This document shows, piece by piece, positions 53,284 through 61,863 of a DNA stretch of 64,000 nucleotides. The notes beneath the pieces were generated by a model. It did not search any database. It was not told where the DNA came from and saw only the letters and a program-made list of their open reading frames with translations. How positions within the stretch are numbered: the stretch's first letter is position 1; each line of letters begins with the position of its first letter. Position numbers and translations under genes: made by a program. The DNA comes from Comamonas thiooxydans (GTDB lineage Bacteria; Pseudomonadota; Gammaproteobacteria; Burkholderiales; Burkholderiaceae_C), in assembly GCF_002157685.2 (NCBI RefSeq), contig NZ_AP026738.1:3410001-3474000 (forward strand), written 5' to 3'.

Positions 53284-53610
53284 GTGAGCCATGCACAGAA
53301 GATTCGAGCAGCTGCGCTAGATCGCAAAGCCGATCTCGTTCTACAGCTATATGGCACGGTCGAGCTGCGAAATGCACCGGCCTTGGATCAAGGCTGGATA
53401 GATGCGGCTCAGGCAGTGCTAGAGCTAGCTCTGCGCATGAGACTGCCTTACGGACGGCATGGCGCATGGTCTAAGCACCTGCAATTGCTGCAGGTCACCT
53501 GCACCATTCTTGAGAACTGGATGGCAGTGAATTGCACACAGTACACCGACCGTGATGCGGAAAGACTGTTGCTGCGTGCACGCAAATTGCTGGGAATCCC
53601 CACCGTTTAA
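53284..53610 (+). CDS. Hypothetical protein (108 aa)
   Basis: Starts at GTG 53284. Helical, basic protein: KIRAAALDRKADLVLQLYGT, WIDAAQAVLELALRMRLPYG, CTILENWMAVNCTQYTDRDA. No family is recognised and no signal or membrane segment is seen. It lies 20 bases upstream of the FMN reductase gene on the same strand and is therefore likely the first gene of the MesX/MesD transcript, or a leader remnant of it. Confidence 0.5.
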   Translation: MSHAQKIRAAALDRKADLVLQLYGTVELRNAPALDQGWIDAAQAVLELALRMRLPYGRHGAWSKHLQLLQVTCTILENWMAVNCTQYTDRDAERLLLRARKLLGIPTV

Positions 53611-53630
53611 ATCTATCTTGGAAATTACAA

Positions 53631-54212
53631 ATGACAAAAACACTTCGTGTGGTCGCGGTCTCCGGTGGCCTGCAAAGCCCCGCCAAATCTGCTGCCCTGG
53701 CTGAGCACCTGTTGGGCCTGATTGCGGAAAGCGTTCCATGCGAGCGACGTTTGGTCGATCTGGGCCAGATCGCGCCGCAGTTGGCGGGCTCGGTTTGGCG
53801 CTCCCATCTGCCCGAGACCGTGGAGCGGGCACTTGCCTTGGTAGAGCAAGCTGACATCCTGGTGGTGGTCACGCCCGTATATCGAGGCTCCTTCACGGGA
53901 CTGTTCAAGCACTTTTTCGACTTCATTCATCAGGACGCCCTGATCGACAAGCCTGTACTGCTGGCCGCTACTGGCGGCAGCGAGCGCCATGCCTTGGTGA
54001 TCGACCATCAGTTGCGTCCGCTGTTCAGCTTCTTCCAGGCGCGCACCTTGCCTCTGGGGGTCTATGCGACCGACAGGGACTTTGCCAACTATCGCTTGCA
54101 GGACGAGGCCTTGCTTGAGCGAGCCAGGCTGGCGGTCCAGCGGGCCTTGCCGTTCTTGGAGCTGGCAGGCCATGCCCTAGTCACTGAGGTCAATGAAGCG
54201 CTTGCGGCCTAA
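53631..54212 (+). CDS. NAD(P)H-dependent FMN reductase (MsuE-like)
   Basis: A 193-residue flavodoxin-fold reductase: LRVVAVSGGLQSPAKSAALAEHLL (phosphate loop), ADILVVVTPVYRGSFTGLFKHFFDFI and KPVLLAATGGSERHALVID, the signature of the MsuE/SsuE-type family. Such enzymes supply reduced FMN to a partner monooxygenase. The next gene (DUF1852/MesX) belongs to a system that needs oxygen, so delivering FMNH2 to that protein is an attractive idea, though not shown by the sequence itself. Confidence 0.85.
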   Translation: MTKTLRVVAVSGGLQSPAKSAALAEHLLGLIAESVPCERRLVDLGQIAPQLAGSVWRSHLPETVERALALVEQADILVVVTPVYRGSFTGLFKHFFDFIHQDALIDKPVLLAATGGSERHALVIDHQLRPLFSFFQARTLPLGVYATDRDFANYRLQDEALLERARLAVQRALPFLELAGHALVTEVNEALAA

Positions 54213-54257
54213 ACAAAACACCAGTCTTTCACTTGAATATTGAATCACCAGATTGCC

Positions 54258-55241
54258 ATGAACGAACAACTTACCTTTAGTCTCAAGAGCATTTGTTTCG
54301 ATGAAAACTATCTCCCATCGGACAGCACTCGCATTACCACCAACTTTGCCAACTTGGCCCGCGGCACAAGCCGGCAGCAAAACCTGCGCAACACGCTAAG
54401 GATGATTGACCGCCGCTTCAATGATCTAGCGCATTGGGATAACCCGACAGCAGATCGCTACTCGGTCGAGCTGGAGATCATCTCTGTGGAAATGAGTATT
54501 GCGGCCCAAGACGGCAGCGACGCATTTCCGTTGATTGAGATTCTGAAAACTAGCTTCCTCGACAAGAAGGAAAACAAGCGCATCGACGGCATTGTGGGAA
54601 ACAATTTCTCCTCCTACGTGCGTGACTACGACTTCAGCGTGCTGCTGCCCGACTACAACGTAAACCGTCCGCAATTCGGTGTACCTACCGATTTTGGCGA
54701 CCTGCATGGAAAGCTGTTCCAGCATTTTGCGAGTTCCAGCACTTACACGCGGCACTTCACCAAGCAACCCGTCATCTGCATCAGCGTCTCGACCAGCAAG
54801 ACCTATCAGCGCACTGAAAATCACCACCCCGTGCTGGGCGTTGAGTATCTACAGAATGAACTGTCATCCACAGACCAATACTTCGCAAAAATGGGCTTGC
54901 AGGTTCGCTTTTTCATGCCCCCAAACGGCGTCGCGCCATTGGCTTTCTACTTCCACGGCGACTTGCTGAGCGACTACTCAAATCTAGAGCTGATCGGGAC
55001 CATCAGCACCATGGAGACCTTTCAGAAGATCTATCGCCCCGAAATCTACAACGCCAATTCTGCGGCCGGAAAGCTTTATCAACCGAGTCTGAAAAACCAA
55101 GATTACTCAGTAACGCAGATTGTCTATGACCGGGACGAGCGCAGCCAGTTGGCCGTCAAGCAGGGGAAGTTTGCCGAGGAGCATTTCATCAAGCCCTATA
55201 AGGGCGTGTTGGAACAATGGGCTCGCAATTTCTCTCATTGA
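54258..55241 (+). CDS. mesX: DUF1852 protein, MesX partner of methionine synthase MesD
   Basis: A 327-residue DUF1852 protein starting at ATG 54258 (MNEQLTFSLKSICFDENYLP), with family blocks STRITTNFANLARGTSRQQNLRNTLRMIDRRFNDLAHWDNP, DRYSVELEIISVEMSI, and ENHHPVLGVEYLQNELSSTDQYFAKMGLQVRFFMPP. Genetic work on Acinetobacter showed that DUF1852 (MesX) is needed, together with oxygen, for methionine synthesis by the core synthase MesD. Here mesD is the next gene. Mechanism and methyl source of MesX are not established, and no classical cofactor motif is visible. Confidence 0.85.
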   Translation: MNEQLTFSLKSICFDENYLPSDSTRITTNFANLARGTSRQQNLRNTLRMIDRRFNDLAHWDNPTADRYSVELEIISVEMSIAAQDGSDAFPLIEILKTSFLDKKENKRIDGIVGNNFSSYVRDYDFSVLLPDYNVNRPQFGVPTDFGDLHGKLFQHFASSSTYTRHFTKQPVICISVSTSKTYQRTENHHPVLGVEYLQNELSSTDQYFAKMGLQVRFFMPPNGVAPLAFYFHGDLLSDYSNLELIGTISTMETFQKIYRPEIYNANSAAGKLYQPSLKNQDYSVTQIVYDRDERSQLAVKQGKFAEEHFIKPYKGVLEQWARNFSH

Positions 55242-55307
55242 CCTGCTTAAATGCAGCACTACCCGAAGCCTGTTCACTCCACATCATTCCTAGAAAGAAA
55301 TCCAAAG

Positions 55308-56336
55308 ATGTTCGAAACCTCCATCGCCGGTAGCCTGCCCAAACCCGCCTGGCTGGCTGAAACCAACAAGCTCTGGCCTCAGTGGATGGCCGAAGGCGAT
55401 GCACTGCTGCAGGCCAAGGCCGACGCAACCCTGCTGTGGATCAAGGCCCAGGAAGACGCTGGCCTGGACATCGTGTGCGACGGCGAGCAATCGCGCCAAC
55501 ACTTCGTGCACGGTTTTCTGGAGCAGGTCGAAGGCATTGACTTCGATAACAAGGTCAAGATGGGCATACGCGACAACCGTTATGACGCGATGGTGCCTCA
55601 GGTGGTGCAGGCTTTGCGTCTGAAAGGTCGCGTGCATGCCTTCGAAGCACAGTTGGCCCGCGCGCATACCAAAAAGAAGCTGAAGTTCACTTTGCCTGGT
55701 CCGATGACCATCGTCGACACAGTGGCAGATCGCTTCTACGGCGACAAGGTCAAAATGGCTTTCGCCTTTGCCGAGCTACTCAACCAGGAGGCCCTGGCAC
55801 TGCAGGCCGATGGCGTGGACATCATTCAATTCGATGAACCCGCCTTCAACGTCTACATGAAAGATGCCGCCGACTGGGGCGTACAGGCGCTCGAGCGCGC
55901 TACGCAGGGTCTGATCTGCACGACTGCGGTGCATATCTGCTACGGCTACGGCATCAAGGCCAATACCGACTGGAAAAGCACCCTGGGTGACGAATGGCGC
56001 CAGTATGAAACGGTGTTCCCTGCCCTCGCCCGCAGCAGCATTGATCAGGTCAGCCTGGAATGCATCCATTCCCATGTGCCGCCTGACCTGATGAAGTTGC
56101 TGGTCGGCAAGGACGTGATGGTCGGCGTAATCGATGTGGCCAGTGACGTGGTTGAAACGCCCGAAGAAGTGGCCGACACCATTGGCCGCGCGCTGGAGTT
56201 TGTGCCCAAGGAGCGACTCTTCCCGTGCACCAATTGCGGTCTGGCACCAATGGGCCGAGATGTAGCCTGGCGCAAGCTGAAGGCTCTCGCAGCTGGCACA
56301 AAGCTAGCCAAGGAGCGTCTCGCCGCCGCCGCGTGA
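55308..56336 (+). CDS. mesD: Core cobalamin-independent methionine synthase MesD
   Basis: A 342-residue protein corresponding to only the C-terminal catalytic barrel of MetE; the folate-binding N-terminal barrel is missing, as in core-MetE families. Zinc ligands are visible: His209 and Cys211 (TTAVHICYGYG), Glu251 (VSLECIHSH) and Cys310 (FPCTNCGLAPMG). Other landmarks are DIIQFDEPAF and TLPGPMTIVDTVADRFYG. It starts at ATG 55308, 66 bases after mesX. MesD makes methionine from homocysteine without B12 and without methyl-tetrahydrofolate polyglutamate recognition; the in vivo methyl donor is unresolved. Confidence 0.87.
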   Translation: MFETSIAGSLPKPAWLAETNKLWPQWMAEGDALLQAKADATLLWIKAQEDAGLDIVCDGEQSRQHFVHGFLEQVEGIDFDNKVKMGIRDNRYDAMVPQVVQALRLKGRVHAFEAQLARAHTKKKLKFTLPGPMTIVDTVADRFYGDKVKMAFAFAELLNQEALALQADGVDIIQFDEPAFNVYMKDAADWGVQALERATQGLICTTAVHICYGYGIKANTDWKSTLGDEWRQYETVFPALARSSIDQVSLECIHSHVPPDLMKLLVGKDVMVGVIDVASDVVETPEEVADTIGRALEFVPKERLFPCTNCGLAPMGRDVAWRKLKALAAGTKLAKERLAAAA

Positions 56337-56627
56337 GACCGGTCAGCTGTCACGTCGAGCATGGCGCGACGCATCACACATGCAGTGAATCGGCTTGCCT
56401 TTTCTGCATTGCTTGACGTTTCGATGCCCATCAAGTTCTACGAATGGGTGCCATGTGACAGTGGCTGGGGTGAACAGTTCACTCTGAGACTGTCGCAATT
56501 GGCCAGATGCAGCTTTCTAAGTAGCTATTCATGGTGTTGCCTCACAAGTGATGGCAACACCCGCGTAGCACTCCAGTTTCTGCAGCTGATCCCAATGTCC
56601 CGTCGTTCGGCGTCTTGAAGGCCCGCT

Positions 56628-57968
56628 CTACAAGATGCTGAACGGCAGTTCAGCTTGCAGGCGAAGCTGATTCATATTGGCTTCCCCTTGCGCTTTATTC
56701 GTACGATGCACTCCGTAGCGCAATTGCAAGGAAAGATTCTTTGCAGTCCCTTGCTGCACGACGTATCGCACCATCAGGTCTCGTTCCCAATGCTTGCCAT
56801 TGACTCCTGAGTAGCCGAGGTAGCCGGCGTAGACAGCATTGAGATGGCTGTTGTCTATGCCGGAACCTCGGGTGTAGGCCACACCTGCGCTCAGCCCTGG
56901 AGTTGCGATACCGGCTAGGTCTACGTCGTATTTGAGCTGCCACGAGGCTTCGCGGGGACCGTTGAAGTCGGACAGCTGCATAGCGTTCTCCAACCAGATA
57001 GAACCACGATTCACATAGTCAAACGGATTGTTTCCGTTGACCTTCTGGTAGCCGAGCCCGAATTTATGAGCGCCTGCGGCGTAGCTGCTCATCAGGCTCC
57101 AGATGGTGGTGTCAATCTCGCCAGACTTGGCCTTGCCGGTATCGGTGCTGCGATAGAGGTTCAGATTGAACGACAGTGCACGCTGGCCTGACAGAGGAAG
57201 CTTGTAGAAACTGCCCAGGTAGGCGGTGTTCCAGTTATCGGCGTATTTTCCGTAATAGCTGCTGAGCGTCAGATTGGTGATGGGTGTCGCCCATGCGCCG
57301 CCTATGAAGCTGAAAGATCCGCTGGTCACGCCCGAATAATTGGCCAGCAAGTCAGCGCCGTTCTTGCGGGCATTGCGGTCCGCCCAGCCGGTGAATCGCC
57401 CCGCCTGCAGCGTCAGTGTCGGGATGTCTTTGCTGATGACTTGCCAGCCCCGATTGGTCTCAGGCAGCAACCGGGTGTCGGACGAACTGAAGATCGGTGT
57501 CTTGGTTCGCATCTCGCCCGCCTTGAGTTCCGTGGACGAAACTCGCACTTTCAGCGCCGCGCCAGCTCGCCCGAAGCGATCAGGAATGTCCTGTCCGTCT
57601 TTGGCCACGTAGCGAGGCGTTGCGCGTGCATGGTCTGCTTCGGTGCCCAGGTTGAGGGCTCCATAGGCATGGGCATCCAATCCCATGCCAACGACACCAC
57701 GGGTATAGCCCGATTCATAGTTGAGCATCAACCCGTAGGCTGATTCGCGAGCAAGGGTCTGGCCCCTTTGCCAACTGGTAGCACGAAAACTGCTGCCTTT
57801 TTGATAGTCGAGCTGCTCGACAAGCACCCGGTTTTGCATATTGAGTGCGCTACCTTCGACAAAGCCCTTGGCATCATCTTGTGCACCGGCAATTGCAGCA
57901 CCGCTTGCGCACAGCAGTGTTGCGCTCAGCGTATAGAGATGAAAAGGACAGACTCTCATCAGATTCAT
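56628..57968 (-). CDS. OprD-family outer-membrane porin
   Basis: A 446-residue porin starting at ATG 57968 (MNLMRVCPFHLYTLSATLLC) with signal peptide cleaved near IAGAQDD. OprD landmarks: FVEGSALNMQNRVLVEQLDY, FRATSWQRGQTLARESAYGLMLNYESGYTRGVVGMGLDAHAYGALNLG, LTLQAGRFTGWADRNARKNG, and a C-terminal beta-barrel end LRLQAELPFSIL. OprD porins pass small carboxylates, amino acids or similar ligands. It lies 63 bases downstream of the pseudoazurin gene on the same strand, so it may be the last gene of the cobalamin-controlled transcript. That would be an odd partner for a B12 importer. Confidence 0.85.
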   Translation of the reverse strand: MNLMRVCPFHLYTLSATLLCASGAAIAGAQDDAKGFVEGSALNMQNRVLVEQLDYQKGSSFRATSWQRGQTLARESAYGLMLNYESGYTRGVVGMGLDAHAYGALNLGTEADHARATPRYVAKDGQDIPDRFGRAGAALKVRVSSTELKAGEMRTKTPIFSSSDTRLLPETNRGWQVISKDIPTLTLQAGRFTGWADRNARKNGADLLANYSGVTSGSFSFIGGAWATPITNLTLSSYYGKYADNWNTAYLGSFYKLPLSGQRALSFNLNLYRSTDTGKAKSGEIDTTIWSLMSSYAAGAHKFGLGYQKVNGNNPFDYVNRGSIWLENAMQLSDFNGPREASWQLKYDVDLAGIATPGLSAGVAYTRGSGIDNSHLNAVYAGYLGYSGVNGKHWERDLMVRYVVQQGTAKNLSLQLRYGVHRTNKAQGEANMNQLRLQAELPFSIL

Positions 57969-58031
57969 TTGTGGAGGCAGGCGCAAGCACGATGCGCCTG
58001 AACGCGTTGATATCGGACTCATGACACTGAA

Positions 58032-58487
58032 TTACCGAGCAGCAGTTGCTTTAGCGCGCGCAACAATATCTTGGAAGCGCTGCTTGGCTTGTTCGGGCAC
58101 GTCGTCCGGCACGGAGAGCTTGGACAACGAGCTGTCGCCGACCTGGATCAGCATCACCATGCCCATCGCATAGTGGGGCTGACACTTGACTCCATACAGA
58201 CCAGGCTCGGTCATGGTGACCGTGATTTCCTGATTCGTCTTGCCCCTGAAAGGCGTTGCCCCTGCCGGTGCCATACCTGTGACGGACACTGCATCGTGAC
58301 CGCTGCTGGTCGCCAGAAATTTGACGCTGTCACCAGGTGCGATCTTGACGAACTCGGGCTCGTACACCATGGCTCCATGGGGGCCTCGGTTGAGCATTTT
58401 GATTTCTATCGTTTCTGCAGCAACCGGAGGCGCGGTACAAATGCACAGCAGCAAGGCTGCATAGCGGGCAGAGTTAAGAACGGGCAT
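58032..58487 (-). CDS. Pseudoazurin-type cupredoxin
   Basis: A 151-residue protein starting at ATG 58487 (MPVLNSARYAALLLCICTAP), with signal peptide ending near VAAE. The mature part is a pseudoazurin: EIKMLNRGPHGAMVYEPEFVKIAPGDSVKFLATSSGHDAVSV carries the first copper His, and MTEPGLYGVKCQPHYAMGMVMLIQVG gives Cys, His and Met. A helical tail follows. It transfers electrons in the periplasm, classically to copper nitrite reductase or peroxidases, none of which is encoded here. It follows the ABC ATPase gene by 17 bases, implying co-transcription with the B12-riboswitch operon. Confidence 0.9.
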   Translation of the reverse strand: MPVLNSARYAALLLCICTAPPVAAETIEIKMLNRGPHGAMVYEPEFVKIAPGDSVKFLATSSGHDAVSVTGMAPAGATPFRGKTNQEITVTMTEPGLYGVKCQPHYAMGMVMLIQVGDSSLSKLSVPDDVPEQAKQRFQDIVARAKATAAR

Positions 58488-58504
58488 ACCGGGAACTTTC
58501 TGAT

Positions 58505-59308
58505 TCAAAGACTTGGCATTGGCTGGAAGCGCAGAACGCGGCAGCCATCCTGCGGATCGATCAAGGTGCGAACTTGGACTTGAAAGACTTGCTCCAGCAA
58601 ATCCGGGCTCATCACTTCATGAGGTGCGCCCAGCTGAATCAACTGGCCCTGATGCATGACGGCCAGCCGGTCGCAGACCATGGCTTGATTGAGGTCGTGC
58701 AACGCGACGACCTTGGTGATTGGAAGACGCTGGATCAACTGCAACAGTGACAGCTGTTGATGGACGTCCAGATGATTGCAGGGCTCATCCAGCAGCAACA
58801 GGCGCGGTTGCTGCGCCAGAGCCCTGGCAATGTGTGCCCTTTGGCGCTCCCCGCCTGACAAGGTGCTCCAGTTGCTGTTTGCCTTGGAGAGTAGTCCGAC
58901 GTCGCGCAACGCATCTCGGACAATCGATCGATCAACGCTCGACAGGGGGTCAATGGCTGATAGCCAGGGAGTACGCCCCAGCTCCACCGCCTCGGTCACA
59001 CTGATGGCATCCGCAGTATCGGCAGTCTGTGCCACAAAAGCCAGTTGGCGCGCCACCATACGACGAGGCAACTGATGCAGTCGCTGGCCCTCCAGCAGAA
59101 CCTCCCCGGAGTTGGGTTTAAGCACGCCTGACAATAGACGCAGCAGACTGGATTTTCCAGAGCCGTTCGGCCCAATCAACCCCAGCATTTCACCCGGACG
59201 CACCTGCAAGCAGACCTGCTGAACGATTGGGGTACCTCGGATCTTCCAGCTGATCTCCCGCGCTTCTATGGCCGCCGTATTCTTCGGCTTGTCAAAGGCC
59301 TCTTTCAT
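58505..59308 (-). CDS. btuD: ABC transporter ATPase, BtuD/FecE-type (cobalamin importer)
   Basis: A 267-residue ATPase starting at ATG 59308, overlapping the permease stop by four bases; longer open frame upstream is an overlap artefact. Walker A GLIGPNGSGKSSLLRLLSGV, Q-loop FVAQTADTAD, signature LSGGERQRAHIARAL, Walker B LLLLDEPCNHLD and H-loop ALHDLNQA are all intact. Family: iron-siderophore/B12 importers (FecE/BtuD). Substrate is assigned from the cobalamin riboswitch at the operon head. Confidence 0.88.
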   Translation of the reverse strand: MKEAFDKPKNTAAIEAREISWKIRGTPIVQQVCLQVRPGEMLGLIGPNGSGKSSLLRLLSGVLKPNSGEVLLEGQRLHQLPRRMVARQLAFVAQTADTADAISVTEAVELGRTPWLSAIDPLSSVDRSIVRDALRDVGLLSKANSNWSTLSGGERQRAHIARALAQQPRLLLLDEPCNHLDVHQQLSLLQLIQRLPITKVVALHDLNQAMVCDRLAVMHQGQLIQLGAPHEVMSPDLLEQVFQVQVRTLIDPQDGCRVLRFQPMPSL

Positions 59309-60381
59309 GAGCGACCTTTCTGGCTCCTGAGCAGGATGCAGGCGAACACAGGCGCACCGACCAGAGCGGTAATCACACCAATGGGCAGAACCTGTCCCCC
59401 GATCAGGGTACGTGAGACCACGTCGGCAGCAATCAGGAAGATGGCTCCAATCACTGCACTGACGGGGATCAGGCGTCGATGGCGCACGCCCACAATCAGG
59501 CGTGCCGAGTGAGGGATAACCAACCCGACGAAGCCGATAGCTCCGACGATCGAAACCATCACCGCAGTCATCAACGCTGCAGCCAGCAGCAAAGTCAGCT
59601 GCACGCGGCGCACCGGTACCCCAAGCGCCGCAGCGGACTCGCTGCCGAAGGCAAATGCGTCGAGAGAACGGGCATGTAGCAGGCACACCAGTACGCCAGC
59701 TACGGCCACCGAGGCCGTCAGAGCGGTGTCTGGCCAGCGCACACCGCTCAAATTGCCAAGCAGCCAAAACATGATGCCGCGCGCCTGCTCTGCGCTTCCG
59801 GATTTGGTGATGATCAACGAGGTCAGTGCATTGAACAGCTGCGAGCCGGCAATGCCGGCCAGCACAATCTGGCCGCCGTTGCGCAACCCCCCATCGCCGG
59901 CGGCATGGGCTAACAGTGCCACCAAGGCAAATGCGCACACCGCGCCGAAAAAGGCTCCCGTGGTCATCGATATGAAGCCGGCCCCCAGACCGGCCACCGA
60001 AACCAGCACGGCCCCTGTGGACGCGCCTGCAGAGATACCGAGCAGATATGGCTCCGCCAAGGCATTTCGCAGCAACGACTGCAAGATAACGCCGGAGACT
60101 GCCAGGCCAGCCCCGCAACTGGCGGCGACCAAGGCTCGCGTCAGCCGGTAATTCCAGACGATCCCCGCGTTGATCGGATCTATCGGATAGCTGGTCCCAA
60201 GCAGCCGGTTGGTGAGCACCTCATACACAATGCGGGCCGAGATATCGGTCTCACCTATGGCTATGCCCAAAACAATGGCCAGCAAGAGCATGGCCGCTGC
60301 GGCTATCGTCAGCAGGACTGCGCGCAGGAACTGGCTGGCCGGCATGGCTGGCCAAGTTGAAGTCAGCGTAGAGGTATTCAT
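59305..60381 (-). CDS. btuC: FecCD/BtuC-type ABC permease (cobalamin importer)
   Basis: A 358-residue integral membrane protein with about ten helices of the FecCD family: RALVAASCGAGLAVSGVILQSLLRNALAEPYLLGISAGASTGAV, a NGGQIVLAGIAGSQLFNALTSLII segment, the cytoplasmic coupling region SESAAALGVPVRRVQ, and IGFVGLVIPHSARLIVGVRHRRLIP. The ATG at 60381 is preferred to a GTG eight codons upstream. It lies 52 bases after the receptor gene and overlaps the ATPase start. Confidence 0.88.
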   Translation of the reverse strand: MNTSTLTSTWPAMPASQFLRAVLLTIAAAAMLLLAIVLGIAIGETDISARIVYEVLTNRLLGTSYPIDPINAGIVWNYRLTRALVAASCGAGLAVSGVILQSLLRNALAEPYLLGISAGASTGAVLVSVAGLGAGFISMTTGAFFGAVCAFALVALLAHAAGDGGLRNGGQIVLAGIAGSQLFNALTSLIITKSGSAEQARGIMFWLLGNLSGVRWPDTALTASVAVAGVLVCLLHARSLDAFAFGSESAAALGVPVRRVQLTLLLAAALMTAVMVSIVGAIGFVGLVIPHSARLIVGVRHRRLIPVSAVIGAIFLIAADVVSRTLIGGQVLPIGVITALVGAPVFACILLRSQKGRS

Positions 60382-60433
60382 GCCACTGCGATTGGGATAT
60401 CGCACCTGAAGCGCGACATCCGCTGTGCTCGGC

Positions 60434-61441
60434 TTATTTGGAGAGGCCTTCGATTTTCAGCACCGCACTGGCAATCTGCTCCATGCCATCCACCTGGCGG
60501 ATGGAGCCTTGCAGGGCGTCAGCGTCCACAATCACGATGCGACCGTTCTTGACGGCATCCATATGCTGGGTGACAGGGTCCTTCTTGAGAAAGTCCAGCT
60601 TCTTCTGGTAATCGTCGGCAGGAAAGCGGCGGCGATCCATGCGGGCAATGATCAGGATCGAGGGGTTGGCCTTGGCAATGGTTTCCCAGCCCACCGTGGG
60701 CCATTCTTCTGCAGAGCCGACGACATTGCGCAAACCGAGCGTCTGCATCATGTAGCCTGCCACCCCGTTTTTACCAGCCATATAAGGGTCGGCTGCGAGA
60801 TCAGCACTAGAGAACCACAGTGCTGCAGACAGGTTATTGAGCTTGGAGGATTTGACCTTGGCCACCGCCTGAGCCTGGCGTTTGCTCAAATCCTTGACCA
60901 GGCTCTCGCCTCGGGCTTCGACATCAAAGACCTGCGCCAACTGGCGGATGCTTTTGTACAAGGCCTTCACGTCGTAGCTGGCGGTACGTGTGCCGTCCGA
61001 GCCGACCAGATTATTTTTGCCTTCGCAATCCGCCGGCATGGCATAGGTGGCTATGTGGAGATCATGAAACTGCTCGCGGGTACCGACTACCCCATCCTTG
61101 CCCACCATCCATTCGAACTGCGACACCACCAAGGCAGGACGCTTGCCGATGACCGACTCAAAGCTGGGAATGTTGTCGGACAGGCGCGGCACCTTGTCAT
61201 TGATGGCTTTGAAGCGGGGCTGTACCGGATTGAACCAGAGTGCGGTGCCCGCCACCTTGTCGCCCAGCCCGAGGGCATAAAGCATTTCGGTGCCTGCTTG
61301 ACCGATGGTGACCACCGATGAGGGAGCTTTGTCGAGAGTGACTGTGTAGCTGCAGTTTTGCAGCTGCAAAGGATAGTCTGTCGCGTAAGCAGACCATGAG
61401 CAGGCGAGCAAGGCAGCGGCGGCAAGGCTTCGAAGCAGCAT
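60434..61441 (-). CDS. btuF: BtuF-like periplasmic binding protein (cobalamin importer)
   Basis: A 335-residue class III binding protein. The ATG at 61441 (MLLRSLAAAALLACSWSAYA) gives a signal peptide. Features: YPLQLQNCSYTVTLDKAPSSVVTIGQAGTEMLYALGLGDKVAGTALWF at the N-terminal lobe, IPSFESVIGKRPALVV, and a C-terminal lobe with VGWETIAKANPSILIIARMD. Similarity is to iron-complex/B12/F420-precursor receptors, so family alone does not fix the ligand. The cobalamin riboswitch about 135 bases upstream on the same strand makes a corrinoid the best assignment. Confidence 0.82.
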   Translation of the reverse strand: MLLRSLAAAALLACSWSAYATDYPLQLQNCSYTVTLDKAPSSVVTIGQAGTEMLYALGLGDKVAGTALWFNPVQPRFKAINDKVPRLSDNIPSFESVIGKRPALVVSQFEWMVGKDGVVGTREQFHDLHIATYAMPADCEGKNNLVGSDGTRTASYDVKALYKSIRQLAQVFDVEARGESLVKDLSKRQAQAVAKVKSSKLNNLSAALWFSSADLAADPYMAGKNGVAGYMMQTLGLRNVVGSAEEWPTVGWETIAKANPSILIIARMDRRRFPADDYQKKLDFLKKDPVTQHMDAVKNGRIVIVDADALQGSIRQVDGMEQIASAVLKIEGLSK

Positions 61442-61574
61442 CGGATATCTCTCCAGAAGCGGCGGAAGCCCCCTGGAAGACATAGCAAGCCATGCGCCTG
61501 CAGCCTGCCTGAATCAGCAACGCGGTACCGGAGCGATGAAAATGCTCACTTCCCGGACACCCCGCCGGCAATGA

Positions 61575-61735
61575 TTGGTTGGTACTCTGGCAGGTCTCCT
61601 GACTGGCAAATCATCGCTGGCCATCGCCTTCCCAAACATAGGTTCAGTGGCTGTGTGATGGTTGGCTCATTGCCTACAGTTGCGGGGGCAGTTCCATTTC
61701 ATGGGCCGGTGTCAAAGAGCACCTGACCCTGGATT
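61575..61735 (-). promoter_or_regulatory. Cobalamin riboswitch
   Basis: Read on the minus strand, the segment has the order of a B12 riboswitch: GGTGCTCTTTGACACC hairpin, then GGAACTGCCCCCGCAACTGT, then GCCACTGAACC and GGGAAGGCGATGGCC, and finally the B12 box AGTCAGGAGACCTGCC (61589-61604). It lies upstream of btuF and should repress the importer when cobalamin is plentiful. The expression platform would fall in the roughly 130 bases between the B12 box and the btuF start. Confidence 0.92.
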
Positions 61736-61863
61736 CCCTCATGCATTCGTGAGTGCGCATGCATGTTCTGGCGAAACCAAAGTTGCGGTAATGTAGCTGA
61801 TTTTGTAGCAACAGTCCTAGGTCAAAGTGCCGAATGCGCTCAGATCTCCTATCTAAGTCCCGC

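Noticed and set aside
59309..60118. N-terminal extension of the BtuD frame upstream of 59308
   Set aside because: Lies wholly within btuC in another frame, Arg/Cys/Gly-rich; ABC ATPases start as given and the ATGA overlap fits coupling.
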